A stretch of 49,432 nt of DNA from Paenibacillus koleovorans NBRC 103111 (GTDB taxonomy: Bacteria > Bacillota > Bacilli > Paenibacillales > NBRC-103111), in the NCBI RefSeq assembly GCF_004000845.1, contig NZ_BIMA01000050.1, forward strand, positions 1 to 49,432, written 5' to 3'. Shown here one piece after another: positions 1-8,497 of the stretch. Position numbers and translations under genes: made by a program. Under the pieces are notes generated by a model. That model saw nothing but the letters and a program-made list of their open reading frames with translations. It was not told where the DNA came from and did no database searches. Within the stretch, counting starts at the first letter, position 1, and each line of letters starts with the position of its first letter.

Positions 1-660
1 TAACCGCTCTACTTGGGCTTTCAGCCGTGATCGATTCCTGCCTGAACCAGCCTCCATCATCTGCTGGTAGGTCATGTAGAATCGCCCGCAACGATCTCCA
101 AATACCTTCCCATGCCGGTAGAGGATGGCGTACAGAACTCGTAGCGGCTTCTCTTCAACCAGCCGAATTTCCTGTAAGTCCTCATCGCAAAGCTCTCCAT
201 CCTTGAGCCTGGTCGATCGGGACGGCCTTATACCCTTATAGCAGGTGTAGCAGAGCTTGTAACAAATGGCGCTAATGATTCCATCTGCGCGTTCCGGATC
301 GTACAAACTGGTGCTGCACTTCGCCCATGTCCATTGGCGGAGTTCGCGTTTGGCGGCCCCGTACGTGTAGCCGCATTCTTGAATGAAGTGTTGAGCCAGC
401 TTATACACCGCTTGTCCATAAGCTGCACCGCCCTGACTAATCCCTTCCTGTAGTAACCTCCTGACCTGTTCGGCATTTCTTTCCGTTGTCGGCTTCTGAT
501 AGATCGACAGCGGTTTTATAGAGACCGCTAACTCGTCGTACTGCAAAGCTTCTGACCTTAGTGTCACTGGAAACCCAACTCCTTTAGGCGAGTACTTGCA
601 CCGTGGCATTAGAATATATAACGAATTCGGGTCAACGTTTAAGTGGAGTTTCAAATTCAT
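1..660 (-). CDS. Hypothetical mobile-element protein, C-terminus cut by window edge
   Basis: An uninterrupted minus-strand reading frame of 220 codons runs from an ATG at 660 to the left edge of the window, so its stop lies outside. The start sits 4 bases after the stop of the upstream HGGxTG-type gene, suggesting one transcript. The protein begins MNLKLHLNVDPNSLYILMPR; a Cys/Tyr-rich middle (motifs CGYTYGAAKREL, LRQWTWAKCSTSLY, AICYKLCYTCYKG) is followed by a region (RVLYAILYRHGKVFGDRCG, then FYMTYQQMMEAG) that reads like a winged-helix segment as found at the end of some mobile-element replication proteins. I do not recognise the family; a replication or DNA-binding role is inference from this segment and the neighbour. 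Confidence 0.6.
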   Translation of the reverse strand, partial: MNLKLHLNVDPNSLYILMPRCKYSPKGVGFPVTLRSEALQYDELAVSIKPLSIYQKPTTERNAEQVRRLLQEGISQGGAAYGQAVYKLAQHFIQECGYTYGAAKRELRQWTWAKCSTSLYDPERADGIISAICYKLCYTCYKGIRPSRSTRLKDGELCDEDLQEIRLVEEKPLRVLYAILYRHGKVFGDRCGRFYMTYQQMMEAGSGRNRSRLKAQVERL

Positions 661-664
661 TCGA

Positions 665-1126
665 TTATTTCAAATCACTGGGCAGTACCCCGTTCATCTC
701 TGCTACAAGGGTCAACATTCTGCCGGATACGCGGGTGATGGCATTCTCAACAGCTATAAGTTCCTCGAAATACCGACTCGAATTCTCATCCCACTGATTG
801 GCGCGTCGCATCATTCGGGCAACTCGTATACTTTCCATTTCAAAGGGAAAGTCAATTTGCTCATCGGGTTGCAAGCGATACTGTTCTCGGAGATACCCTT
901 TCTCCTCTTCGGTCAACGTCTCCCACGTGATCGTCTCATACTCCCCTGTTGTGAGTGCTGCCTTATTACCGACTGCATTCCGATTTCCTCTCAATTTGGC
1001 TGGGTTGTTTGGCCCCTTGCTCTTGCCGCCGTGCAAGCGACATCTCCCGTTCTTCATGGGCAGATTGTTACAGCTCGTCCCGCTGCGGGTTCTCGCTCCG
1101 CAGACATATTTCTGGCCTCTCATCAT
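665..1126 (-). CDS. HGGxTG-type small prophage protein
   Basis: A protein of about 153 residues. The start is placed at the ATG at 1126 because GGAGG at 1136-1140 lies 9 bases upstream; an ATG 30 bases further up (1156) has no ribosome binding site. The N-terminus holds a Cys/His cluster (YVCGARTRSGTSCNN, then GRCRLHGGKSKGP) followed by a charged helical tail. This HGGxTG-type arrangement is known from short proteins of prophages and integrated elements in Firmicutes, some near terminase genes; the exact role is unknown. It lies 4 bases before the next gene. It supports a mobile-element origin for this end of the window. Confidence 0.7.
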   Translation of the reverse strand: MMRGQKYVCGARTRSGTSCNNLPMKNGRCRLHGGKSKGPNNPAKLRGNRNAVGNKAALTTGEYETITWETLTEEEKGYLREQYRLQPDEQIDFPFEMESIRVARMMRRANQWDENSSRYFEELIAVENAITRVSGRMLTLVAEMNGVLPSDLK

Positions 1127-1499
1127 AGACTTGCGCCTCCTCTGAATAACCTGCATAGCGTTCGTGTTTGAAAACTTGGGTGTTCAGTTTTGCCCAACAA
1201 CGTTATGAATACCTTATTTTCGTTCCTGTTTATTACGGCTAGGGAGTATCTAATACTGATTTTCATGTCCTCTGTCGCTATAGGCAACCGTTCATCCTCG
1301 TTAGTAAGTGCGGCATATACAGCCTTTACCGTGTCTGACTAACGAGCCTAGGCGCTGCGAAACCTTTCGCCGAGTTCGAGTGAGTTACTACCTCTCGGGC
1401 ATAGAACGGTGATCTTACCGTAAATTCACGGTTGCACGTAATTCCGGGTGATTCCATAGAAAAGACCACTCAAATTCAAGTGGCCTGTGGTCATACCGT
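1127..1499. other. Non-coding stretch rich in inverted repeats
   Basis: No convincing gene. Seen directly: a 9-bp inverted repeat CTCGTTAGT (1297-1305) / ACTAACGAG (1338-1346); a short palindrome GCGAAA-CC-TTTCGC (1357-1370); and three alternating copies ACGGT (1406-1410), ACCGT (1417-1421), ACGGT (1428-1432), each separated by 6 bases. This density of dyads may mark a replication or transfer origin, a phage regulatory site or a structured RNA; none can be chosen from sequence alone. Confidence 0.4.
1459..1492 (-). terminator. Intrinsic terminator of the 1500-2201 gene
   Basis: Read on the minus strand, GACCAC pairs with GTGGTC (and an inner CCACT with AGTGG), followed directly by TCTTTTCT. 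It lies just after the stop of the membrane-anchored gene. Confidence 0.65.
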
Positions 1500-2201
1500 T
1501 TAGTTATCGTTCTGTAGTGTGGCATGTTCGAAGTATCCATTCGCTACTTGGCTGAAGTTATTGCGGTTGAAGTTGTCCCAATTGATCTTGGCTGCGGTCG
1601 TTCTATCGATAGTGATTTTCATAACAGGCTTGTTCTCAACTTTACCGTATGTGTCTACTAGCGGGAGTTGCCAAATTATAGTGACCTCCTCCATCGTGCT
1701 CATAGCGAACAGTTGCTTGAATACATCCATGGACTGAAACTGCATCCGGCTTTTCGTCGATCCTCCAGCATTGTCGGCTAGTAGGGTGGCGACAACGATA
1801 TGATCATCCGGCCTTGTTGTTCCCTGATGTTCATTCACCTGCAAGCTCATGATTCGTTCGCCGCCAACGCTGCTTTTGGTTCCGGCAGTTTTGCTGATAA
1901 CCGTTCTGACTTGCTGTTCGACTAGGTTATCCTGCTTTGCAATGCTGGTGGTTCCTGCCACTCGTGGCATTGTCGGTTGCGGCGAAACCGTTGGATCGTC
2001 TTCGTTCATCGAGAACAAGCTGGCTACAAAGACACCTACGATGAGCAGAACAATTCCGAAACCGAGACAGCCGATGCAACCTTGCAATGCGTTACTGCTT
2101 TTGGATGGACTTTTCCCATTCATTTTCGTTGATTGCTGAGACAAAGTGGCCGTTGAATTCGTGTGGGGACTCCCTTTAGGAACGGTGGGGTTCTTCTGCA
2201 A
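1500..2201 (-). CDS. Membrane-anchored hypothetical protein
   Basis: A 233-residue protein starting with TTG at 2201, preceded by AAAGGA about 10 bases upstream. Residues 1-40 are Ser/Thr/Lys-rich and probably cytoplasmic; one hydrophobic segment (about residues 41-65, CIGCLGFGIVLLIVGVFVAS) anchors it, and a soluble C-terminal domain of about 165 residues follows, presumably outside. That domain contains IWQLPLVDTYGKVENKPVMK, a beta-strand-rich pattern with no motif I can name. It is divergent from the XRE regulator at 2343 and shares its control region. Function unknown. Confidence 0.65.
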   Translation of the reverse strand: MQKNPTVPKGSPHTNSTATLSQQSTKMNGKSPSKSSNALQGCIGCLGFGIVLLIVGVFVASLFSMNEDDPTVSPQPTMPRVAGTTSIAKQDNLVEQQVRTVISKTAGTKSSVGGERIMSLQVNEHQGTTRPDDHIVVATLLADNAGGSTKSRMQFQSMDVFKQLFAMSTMEEVTIIWQLPLVDTYGKVENKPVMKITIDRTTAAKINWDNFNRNNFSQVANGYFEHATLQNDN

Positions 2202-2241
2202 TGGCTATGCATCCTTTCATTAATCAGTTGGCATAGCCATA

Positions 2242-2272
2242 ATTATACAACACAAAAATACTTTTTAGTATT
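2242..2272. promoter_or_regulatory. Divergent promoter region with palindromic operator
   Basis: A TATAAT -10 element for the minus-strand gene lies at 2242-2247. Next to it is the palindrome AATACT-TTTT-AGTATT (2257-2272), and a further ATACTTTT occurs at 2281-2288. The palindrome covers the position where the -35 would be, which fits repression by the neighbouring XRE protein (inference). Confidence 0.45.
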
Positions 2273-2342
2273 ATTTCATGATACTTTTCTGCCTATTACC
2301 CTTGTTTTTCCCATTGTCTACACTAATTTTGAGGTGTTGAAC

Positions 2343-2690
2343 GTGGCAGATATTCTAAAGGCGGTTGGCGGCAGAATTAAAGAGATTCGGAAATCCAGAG
2401 GATTGTCCCAGGATCAGCTTGCCGAGAAAAGCGGCTTTCACTTCTCATACGTAGGCGGAGTGGAGCGTGGTGAACGCAACGTTTCGCTGGAGAATCTAGC
2501 CAAGATTGCGGATGCCCTCCATGTGCCCGTTAGAGAACTATTGCACTTCGATGATTCTTTATCTGAGGAGAAGGATAAAGCCCAGGATGAGGTTATTGCT
2601 ATTCTGGATACGTTGGATATCAAGAAAATTCAGATGTTTAAGAAAGTGCTGATCGAGATTACCTCCTCCTATGCGGAGAAGGACTCCTAA
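2343..2690 (+). CDS. XRE-family helix-turn-helix regulator
   Basis: A 115-residue protein beginning at GTG 2343 with GAGGTG (2331-2336) 6 bases upstream; a longer frame open upstream to 2163 has no support. Residues 6-62 form a Cro/cI-type helix-turn-helix (GGRIKEIRKSRGLSQDQLAE, then FHFSYVGGVERGERNVSLE), the tail is a charged helix that probably dimerises. Such stand-alone regulators bind short palindromes near their own promoter; a suitable palindrome lies at 2257-2272 between it and the divergent membrane protein gene. Which genes it controls is inference. Confidence 0.85.
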   Translation: MADILKAVGGRIKEIRKSRGLSQDQLAEKSGFHFSYVGGVERGERNVSLENLAKIADALHVPVRELLHFDDSLSEEKDKAQDEVIAILDTLDIKKIQMFKKVLIEITSSYAEKDS

Positions 2691-2700
2691 GGCAGCCCGG

Positions 2701-2737
2701 CCTTCATCCCGCTCTATGCGGCGATGAAGGTTTTTCT
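2701..2737 (+). terminator. Intrinsic terminator after the XRE gene
   Basis: CCTTCATC pairs with GATGAAGG (with an inner CCGC/GCGG extension), followed by TTTTTCT, 10 bases after the XRE stop codon. Confidence 0.8.
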
Positions 2738-2969
2738 ATCTGAAACACAAACTGGATTAAGCAGTCCGCGAATCGTATAAATACAGTTAAGAGCCAGTAT
2801 CCACTGAGCCATCATGACTGTAACATAATGAACAACAATCTTGATATTGCCGACTGGAATCAATCAGACCCGGCAAACTCAAAGAGGATTATTCCTTATG
2901 TTACAGATGAGCGCAATCAGGCTAATGCTGTTACTTTCAGATACTACGATAGATTGACTTCTGCACGAG

Positions 2970-3008
2970 ATAAAGAAAACCACAATACGAGATTAGTCGT
3001 ATTGTGGT
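2970..3008 (-). terminator. Intrinsic terminator of the Rhs/immunity operon
   Basis: A 12-bp perfect stem, ACCACAATACGA (2979-2990) and TCGTATTGTGGT (2997-3008), with a 6-base loop. On the minus strand it is followed by TTTTCTTTA, so it ends transcription coming from the putative immunity gene 18 bases away. The rest of 2738-3025 holds nothing else I can support. Confidence 0.8.
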
Positions 3009-3025
3009 AAAGGGGATAACTTTCT

Positions 3026-3385
3026 CTACAATGCATCTTTTACTGAGAACCTGGTGACTTGAATATGATCAGTATTTAGAATATGCAGTATATCTCGACA
3101 AAATCTCCGTAATTCTTCTGCTTCTTCTGTCACTTGAATTTTTAACTGTATTTTGGCCTTTATCAGATTCGGACCATCTATTATCTCCAAGACCTTGAAC
3201 ACTTTTACATGTTTATTGTTTAGAAGAAGGGACCAGCTTCGTATAAATGATTTGATTAACTCCAAATTAAACTTATCAATCTGTTCACTTGTAATAATTT
3301 CTAATTCTAGAAGTTCTCCTTTCTTAGGAGTTTTGTTTAGCGGAGAGTATACCTCTTCAATTTTGTCCCAATTGATATTTGCCAT
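3026..3385 (-). CDS. Putative immunity protein of the Rhs toxin
   Basis: A 119-residue AT-rich gene starting 15 bases after the Rhs stop codon, with GGGGTG 5 bases before its ATG. The product is small, acidic and without signal peptide or membrane segment (starts MANINWDKIEEVYSPLNKTP, ends VTRFSVKDAL). I do not recognise the family. In polymorphic toxin systems the gene directly behind the toxin tip encodes the cognate inhibitor, and position, size, composition and the following terminator all fit; the assignment rests on context only. Confidence 0.6.
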   Translation of the reverse strand: MANINWDKIEEVYSPLNKTPKKGELLELEIITSEQIDKFNLELIKSFIRSWSLLLNNKHVKVFKVLEIIDGPNLIKAKIQLKIQVTEEAEELRRFCRDILHILNTDHIQVTRFSVKDAL

Positions 3386-3400
3386 TTTTTCACCCCGTTT

Positions 3401-6400
3401 TTAAAATGCTGGTGAGAATCTCCTACCACCAGGTAAAGACTTCGCTAATTCCCTAAATATGATGGCCGCTGCGGCTGCTGTACTAAGCTCTGTGAGGTTT
3501 CCATCATCTTCTACATAGTACATAGAATAAATCGCTTGACCCGGCTCTGGAAAACTAATTCGCATTTTCACATTACCTGCCAATGTGATTCCCGACATTG
3601 TCTCAAGAGTCTCACCTTCAGTCAATCCACCTAACGATTTATAAAGTTCAAGTTGCGGTTTGGGATCCGCGCCATGTAAAGGCTTCACTTCCCAAACTTT
3701 TTTTCCTAAGACAATATCAGCTTCATACTTTGTTTTCTTTCCATTGTTATTCGCTTTAAGGCCCTTCTCTAATTCTGGGTTCTCTCCGTACATTTGCTTT
3801 AGTTTTTTGGCTACATTGATTTGTGCTATTTCATGAAGTGGTGTAAACAACTGAGTATATGGTTCTTTCATAGATTCAGAACCAACTGTATAAGAAATAA
3901 CATTTGCTCCAAAAACCATATTAGAGCCTTCATAATCAGCCAGTCTACCAGTGTTGTAAGCCTTTGAAATAAGGTTAAGAGCCCACCCCCAGGTATGTCC
4001 TGTTGGATCAACCCTAGTTAGAGGATTGTTTTCTACATACGTATACAAATTCAAACTCAGTGGGTTACTAATCTGGCCCTCATACGTATCCTTATTAATA
4101 AATCGACCTATACTCGGATCATAATACCTTGCTCTTAGGTAATAAAGCCCAGTTTCTCTGTCCAGGATCTCCCCTGCGTACAGAAACGGGTTCCTAACTG
4201 TTTCCCGGGAAGGAAACACGTTCCCCCACTCGTCATAAGAATAACTATTTTTGATGTTCCCCGCTGTATCGACTATTTGTATCACATCGCCATGTCCGTT
4301 ATACAGATAGTAGTAGTGCTTGCCAGTGGCTGAATCTTTTTGAGACAATACCCGATCTGGTCCCCAGACATAATTAGCTAGTATTGTGTTGCCAGCATCC
4401 GCTTCAGCAATAACTTTGCCATTATTGTTATAGACGTACCGAACGGTTTCAGCAGGTGTGGATTTCTTGGTCCGCAACCCATCAGGCCCGTAGTAAAAGT
4501 TAGTTATCCCTTGCTCGCCACTTACTTGCGTAAGTTGATTCCATACGTCATACGAATACGCTCCGGATTCCAAGCTTCCAACGTATTCTCCTACAGACTC
4601 GAATCGATTCCCAATAGAATCATAGCTATATTCGGCCCATGTCCCATTCGGTCTGGAAATGGTCTTCAATCGATTCAGACGGTCATACTGGTACGTGGTT
4701 GTCCCTTGATCATCGGTTTTTGCAGTGATGTTCCCGTTATCGTCGTACTGATACTCAAAACGGGAAAGCAGTTGAGTTCCTTTGTAGTTGGATACTTTCT
4801 TGAGTCGCTTCAAATCATCATATTCTTCGTACACAGTACTCAGATACGTATTATCCGTTAACTTCGGATAAATGATGGAATATAAAGTTCCATTCGGGTT
4901 ATACGTGTACCTGGCGTTGACGGCATCCGATGTGTTTGCAACGGAGGAACCGTCCGTCTGAACAAACTCCAATCGATCTTTGCTATACTTAAAAAGCGTA
5001 CTGTAATTCGTGTTGGTTATGCTTGTTAGCGCACCTAATCGATTGTACTCGCTAGTGACGGTTTGAGTAAATCCTTCACTAACGATAGACTTGGATTTGA
5101 CCTGTCCTGCAGAGTTATAATCGTAGTGAAGCGAGCTTAGAAGACTGCTCCCAGCCCAAACTTGAACCTTTTCCGGTCCGAACGGCATCGCGTTGTAATA
5201 GGTGCTCCACTTCGAGCCCGAAGTGCAAGGATTTTGTTGAGCACATTGAGCATTGACTTTGTTGCGACCCCATTCGTCATATGCAAGTTCGAACTTTTTG
5301 CCATTTGGATCTGTTCGCTTTACGGTCTGCAACAAGGCATTGGACACATATGTTTCTGGTTGCTCGGCTGGCCCAACTTTCTCCTGGATAGCTCCAAGTT
5401 CATTGTACGACTTTGTAATTACTTTTCCATCAGCCAACGTAGTCGTTTGGAGTTGCCCAAGTGTGGAGTATGCATACGAAGTTGTTTCATTCTTGGCATT
5501 TGTCACACTTGACAATCGATTCAATTTATCATAGCCAAAGGTTGTCTGATAAGACGGGGACACGTTGTATGAGCTGGGATCGCGATAGACAACCACATTC
5601 CCCAAAATATCGTACAAGTAGGATTCCGTTACGACCTTGGACGTAGATGGCCATGACGGATACGCTTTCCGACTGCTGACTTGATCGAAATTATTATAAA
5701 ATGTCTCTACTACGTTGGATTTCAGCCCATTGTTAGTCGGATTCGAACGATAAGCGGTCACATTGGAGGCGGCCACAAAAAAGCCAGTGGTTTTTTTCTG
5801 AGCAATGTCGCTGTCCAGTCGAAATAGATTTCCCCAAGTATCGGTTCGCTCCGACACATTACCCCAGTCATCGTAAGCATACTGCTCCGTGTTTTCTTCA
5901 GCATCTTTCGCATAAATCGGTCTACCTACCGTATCATAACGATACTGTGTTTCCACTATATCCCGATTATTCTGATAATCCTTGAACCTGCTTAATAAAA
6001 GTTGTCCCTGACCGTTATAATATCGCTCCCGCTCATTGAATAACGGCCCAGCACCGTTAACGATCAAATATGATCGAACCTTCATGGATTTTGTATTGGT
6101 ATTCACAGCATCAAAATCCGATGTGGTCACTCCTGTTACAAACTCAGTTCTGTCTTCAGCCGCATATGGAATGCCATCCAATGATGTGTATGCAGGGAAT
6201 TTTATGGTGATCGTTCTTCCTAACGCGTCGTAGAAAAATTGCTTTTCAATATTGTTGTTATCCTTTTCAGTTTTGACTTGTCCGCGAAGCATCCCATATG
6301 TATACGTATTAGTCGATGTTTTTATTTGATTTGCTTCATCCGTATAATACGAAACCATACTAGAGGGGAACACGAAGTAAGTGCTCGAATCGAATATGTT

Positions 6401-8497
6401 TTCCGTTTTAGCTGTTTTGCCATCCTCCAGTAAAACGATGATGGTTTCTTTCTCCACTTTATTCTGATTCATCGTATACTGATGTACCGTGACTTGCCCA
6501 AGGGCATTCGTTGCCGTAAGTACCCTGCCATTCGCATCATACGTGTAGCTTTCCGATGAAGCCACCGGGTCTGTCACATTCTGATACCAACTCTTGCCGT
6601 TAAGCAACGAGCGGTTTGTAGGATGATAAGTAAAGGTTGTCGTATATTTCTGCTTCTCCCCTGAATAGAATAGACTGGCTACTAGAGGTTGCGTAATAGA
6701 GGATACTCCGCCCCAATCATAATATGTGTTTTCTACAAATCGCTCAGTGACTAAATGGATCGGACTGGAATACTCTTCCAATTTGGTTACGAGAGGTTTA
6801 AATTTGTATGTGGAGTGAAAGCTGGAATAGCTCGTTACAAGCTTCTCATTGTTCCCTACCAAAACTTCAACCGAAGTATTTTGCCGAAGTCCATTGAACG
6901 TATATGTGGTACGCAAATTGGTTTCTCGAATCGTTGCTTGGGAGTCATACGTGTAGGACTGCGGCAAGGAATTATCCGAATGATACGTAGGGTATCCGCT
7001 AACATCTCTCGTATAGGTATAATCCACATGATGCAAATCACCGGTTTCTACCCACTGTCCTCCGCTTAATACATACTTTTGATCGTAGCGAGTCTTAATC
7101 CGATAGGCCTGATACAAACCATCGCTTCCCAGATTACGATTGACAGGTTCATATTCGTACTTGCTCTGACTTAGCGGGTACGCAACCTTTGTTAATAAAG
7201 CCGATTGGGAAGTACCGCCATACAGCACCGTCTTTTCATCAAAACGAAAACCAATGGATGATATCTGATAATCAAAATACATACTCAATGCGGTTGAAGT
7301 ACCCTCCGCTTGTGTAACTCTCCAAAGCTTCGGCTCATATCTACCATTAATGTTGTCTCTCATTTTCGTATACTTGACTTGATACGTGTCGGAAACACCA
7401 GGCAAAGAAACGGTTACCGTAATATCTTCTCCAGGAAATGCCGGGTAACTGCCATTTATCGTACTTTGATAGCTAAATGCAATGATTCTTCCGATCGAAT
7501 CTACAATTTCAGAGATAAACGGGTAGGAGCTGCCATTAATCGTTCGATTGGTGTAACTAAATTTGATTTCATTGTTAAACCTATCCTTGATGCCTAACAG
7601 GATTCCAGAAGAAGCAAAATAATATTTTTTAAGATCTGCACCTGTAAATACATATGCGGAGCTATACTGCCCGTTACTGTAGGATTGATTGTCAATGGCG
7701 AATATAACATCATTGCCCTGGTACAGCTTCAAATTGGTTCCGCCTTGGTTGAAATCCACTTCGTATACGGCTCCCGAGCCATCATGAAAATGGCGATACC
7801 CGCCCTCGATTTGAACGGACGGAAAGGCAAATGCCCAACCGTTACCGAGGTCGTATCGGTTTCTTAAATAATTGTTGCTGTCTACATAGTTGGATATATC
7901 GGTATCACAAACCTCATAATAGTAGTCAATATAGGAATACAGGTAGTAATCATAGTCCGGTACGTCAATGGTTTCTACCGACCATCCGACATACCATGTG
8001 TTGGGATCCTGTGCTGCTGCATACCCGGCGGCATCCGCGTCGGAGTAACTGATATAAGTGCCCGCGTACACAATACCATTAAAAAAATGATCCAAATACA
8101 AGTCGTACTCATGGGTGACATTCTGGTACACGGGAATATAGTGAGGCTCCCATTGACAATTCGTCTCTGAGTAACCCACCCGCTTGGTTCCAATCTCGGC
8201 CTGGGCAGAGTTGTAAATTCTGGACAAGTTGAGATTCAATCCATCTCTTCCCGGCAGACTCAAATCATGTTGAATCAATGTCAATGAGCCGGTCTGCGGG
8301 TCAATCAATTCTTCTGACTGATTGCGGTCAGCCAGATTTGGCTTTTGGCTTTCATTCACAAGCTGTGGATTTACTCTCCCGTTCAACTCAGCTATAATGG
8401 CACTGTTCAAGTCAGCCATCGCCGTCTGAGCAGTTGCACCAAACAGAAGTATAACGAGAAAGAATGCTCTACATATGTTTATCATATGTCTTTTCAT
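3401..8497 (-). CDS. Secreted Rhs/YD-repeat polymorphic toxin with nuclease-like tip
   Basis: A 1698-residue protein with a clear signal peptide (MKRHMINICRAFFLVILLFG, cleavage near AMA-D). A tyrosine-rich N-terminal domain is followed by many YD repeats (for example YQYDRLNRLKTISRPNGTW), forming the Rhs shell. The Rhs core end is at about residues 1460-1501 (RARYYDPSIGRFINKDTYEG ... NPLTRVDPTGH). The last about 197 residues differ from the core and carry YEADIVLGKKVWEVKP with a later QLELY: E1592, D1594, E1603 and K1605 match the pattern of PD-(D/E)xK restriction-like nucleases, so DNase activity is inferred. The ATG overlaps the stop of the upstream gene by 4 bases (ATGA) and has GGAGGGAAG as ribosome binding site; the putative immunity gene follows. 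Confidence 0.9.
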   Translation of the reverse strand: MKRHMINICRAFFLVILLFGATAQTAMADLNSAIIAELNGRVNPQLVNESQKPNLADRNQSEELIDPQTGSLTLIQHDLSLPGRDGLNLNLSRIYNSAQAEIGTKRVGYSETNCQWEPHYIPVYQNVTHEYDLYLDHFFNGIVYAGTYISYSDADAAGYAAAQDPNTWYVGWSVETIDVPDYDYYLYSYIDYYYEVCDTDISNYVDSNNYLRNRYDLGNGWAFAFPSVQIEGGYRHFHDGSGAVYEVDFNQGGTNLKLYQGNDVIFAIDNQSYSNGQYSSAYVFTGADLKKYYFASSGILLGIKDRFNNEIKFSYTNRTINGSSYPFISEIVDSIGRIIAFSYQSTINGSYPAFPGEDITVTVSLPGVSDTYQVKYTKMRDNINGRYEPKLWRVTQAEGTSTALSMYFDYQISSIGFRFDEKTVLYGGTSQSALLTKVAYPLSQSKYEYEPVNRNLGSDGLYQAYRIKTRYDQKYVLSGGQWVETGDLHHVDYTYTRDVSGYPTYHSDNSLPQSYTYDSQATIRETNLRTTYTFNGLRQNTSVEVLVGNNEKLVTSYSSFHSTYKFKPLVTKLEEYSSPIHLVTERFVENTYYDWGGVSSITQPLVASLFYSGEKQKYTTTFTYHPTNRSLLNGKSWYQNVTDPVASSESYTYDANGRVLTATNALGQVTVHQYTMNQNKVEKETIIVLLEDGKTAKTENIFDSSTYFVFPSSMVSYYTDEANQIKTSTNTYTYGMLRGQVKTEKDNNNIEKQFFYDALGRTITIKFPAYTSLDGIPYAAEDRTEFVTGVTTSDFDAVNTNTKSMKVRSYLIVNGAGPLFNERERYYNGQGQLLLSRFKDYQNNRDIVETQYRYDTVGRPIYAKDAEENTEQYAYDDWGNVSERTDTWGNLFRLDSDIAQKKTTGFFVAASNVTAYRSNPTNNGLKSNVVETFYNNFDQVSSRKAYPSWPSTSKVVTESYLYDILGNVVVYRDPSSYNVSPSYQTTFGYDKLNRLSSVTNAKNETTSYAYSTLGQLQTTTLADGKVITKSYNELGAIQEKVGPAEQPETYVSNALLQTVKRTDPNGKKFELAYDEWGRNKVNAQCAQQNPCTSGSKWSTYYNAMPFGPEKVQVWAGSSLLSSLHYDYNSAGQVKSKSIVSEGFTQTVTSEYNRLGALTSITNTNYSTLFKYSKDRLEFVQTDGSSVANTSDAVNARYTYNPNGTLYSIIYPKLTDNTYLSTVYEEYDDLKRLKKVSNYKGTQLLSRFEYQYDDNGNITAKTDDQGTTTYQYDRLNRLKTISRPNGTWAEYSYDSIGNRFESVGEYVGSLESGAYSYDVWNQLTQVSGEQGITNFYYGPDGLRTKKSTPAETVRYVYNNNGKVIAEADAGNTILANYVWGPDRVLSQKDSATGKHYYYLYNGHGDVIQIVDTAGNIKNSYSYDEWGNVFPSRETVRNPFLYAGEILDRETGLYYLRARYYDPSIGRFINKDTYEGQISNPLSLNLYTYVENNPLTRVDPTGHTWGWALNLISKAYNTGRLADYEGSNMVFGANVISYTVGSESMKEPYTQLFTPLHEIAQINVAKKLKQMYGENPELEKGLKANNNGKKTKYEADIVLGKKVWEVKPLHGADPKPQLELYKSLGGLTEGETLETMSGITLAGNVKMRISFPEPGQAIYSMYYVEDDGNLTELSTAAAAAIIFRELAKSLPGGRRFSPAF

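Noticed and set aside
228-476. 82-codon minus-strand open frame
   Set aside because: It lies inside the longer edge-truncated gene 1-660 in another frame, and that gene has coherent protein sequence and coupling to the upstream gene.
596-1171. 191-codon plus-strand open frame
   Set aside because: It is opposite the HGGxTG-type gene, which has a ribosome binding site and recognisable motif; the plus frame has neither.
2828-3010. 60-codon plus-strand open frame
   Set aside because: No ribosome binding site, and its end coincides with the stem of the minus-strand terminator at 2970-3008.
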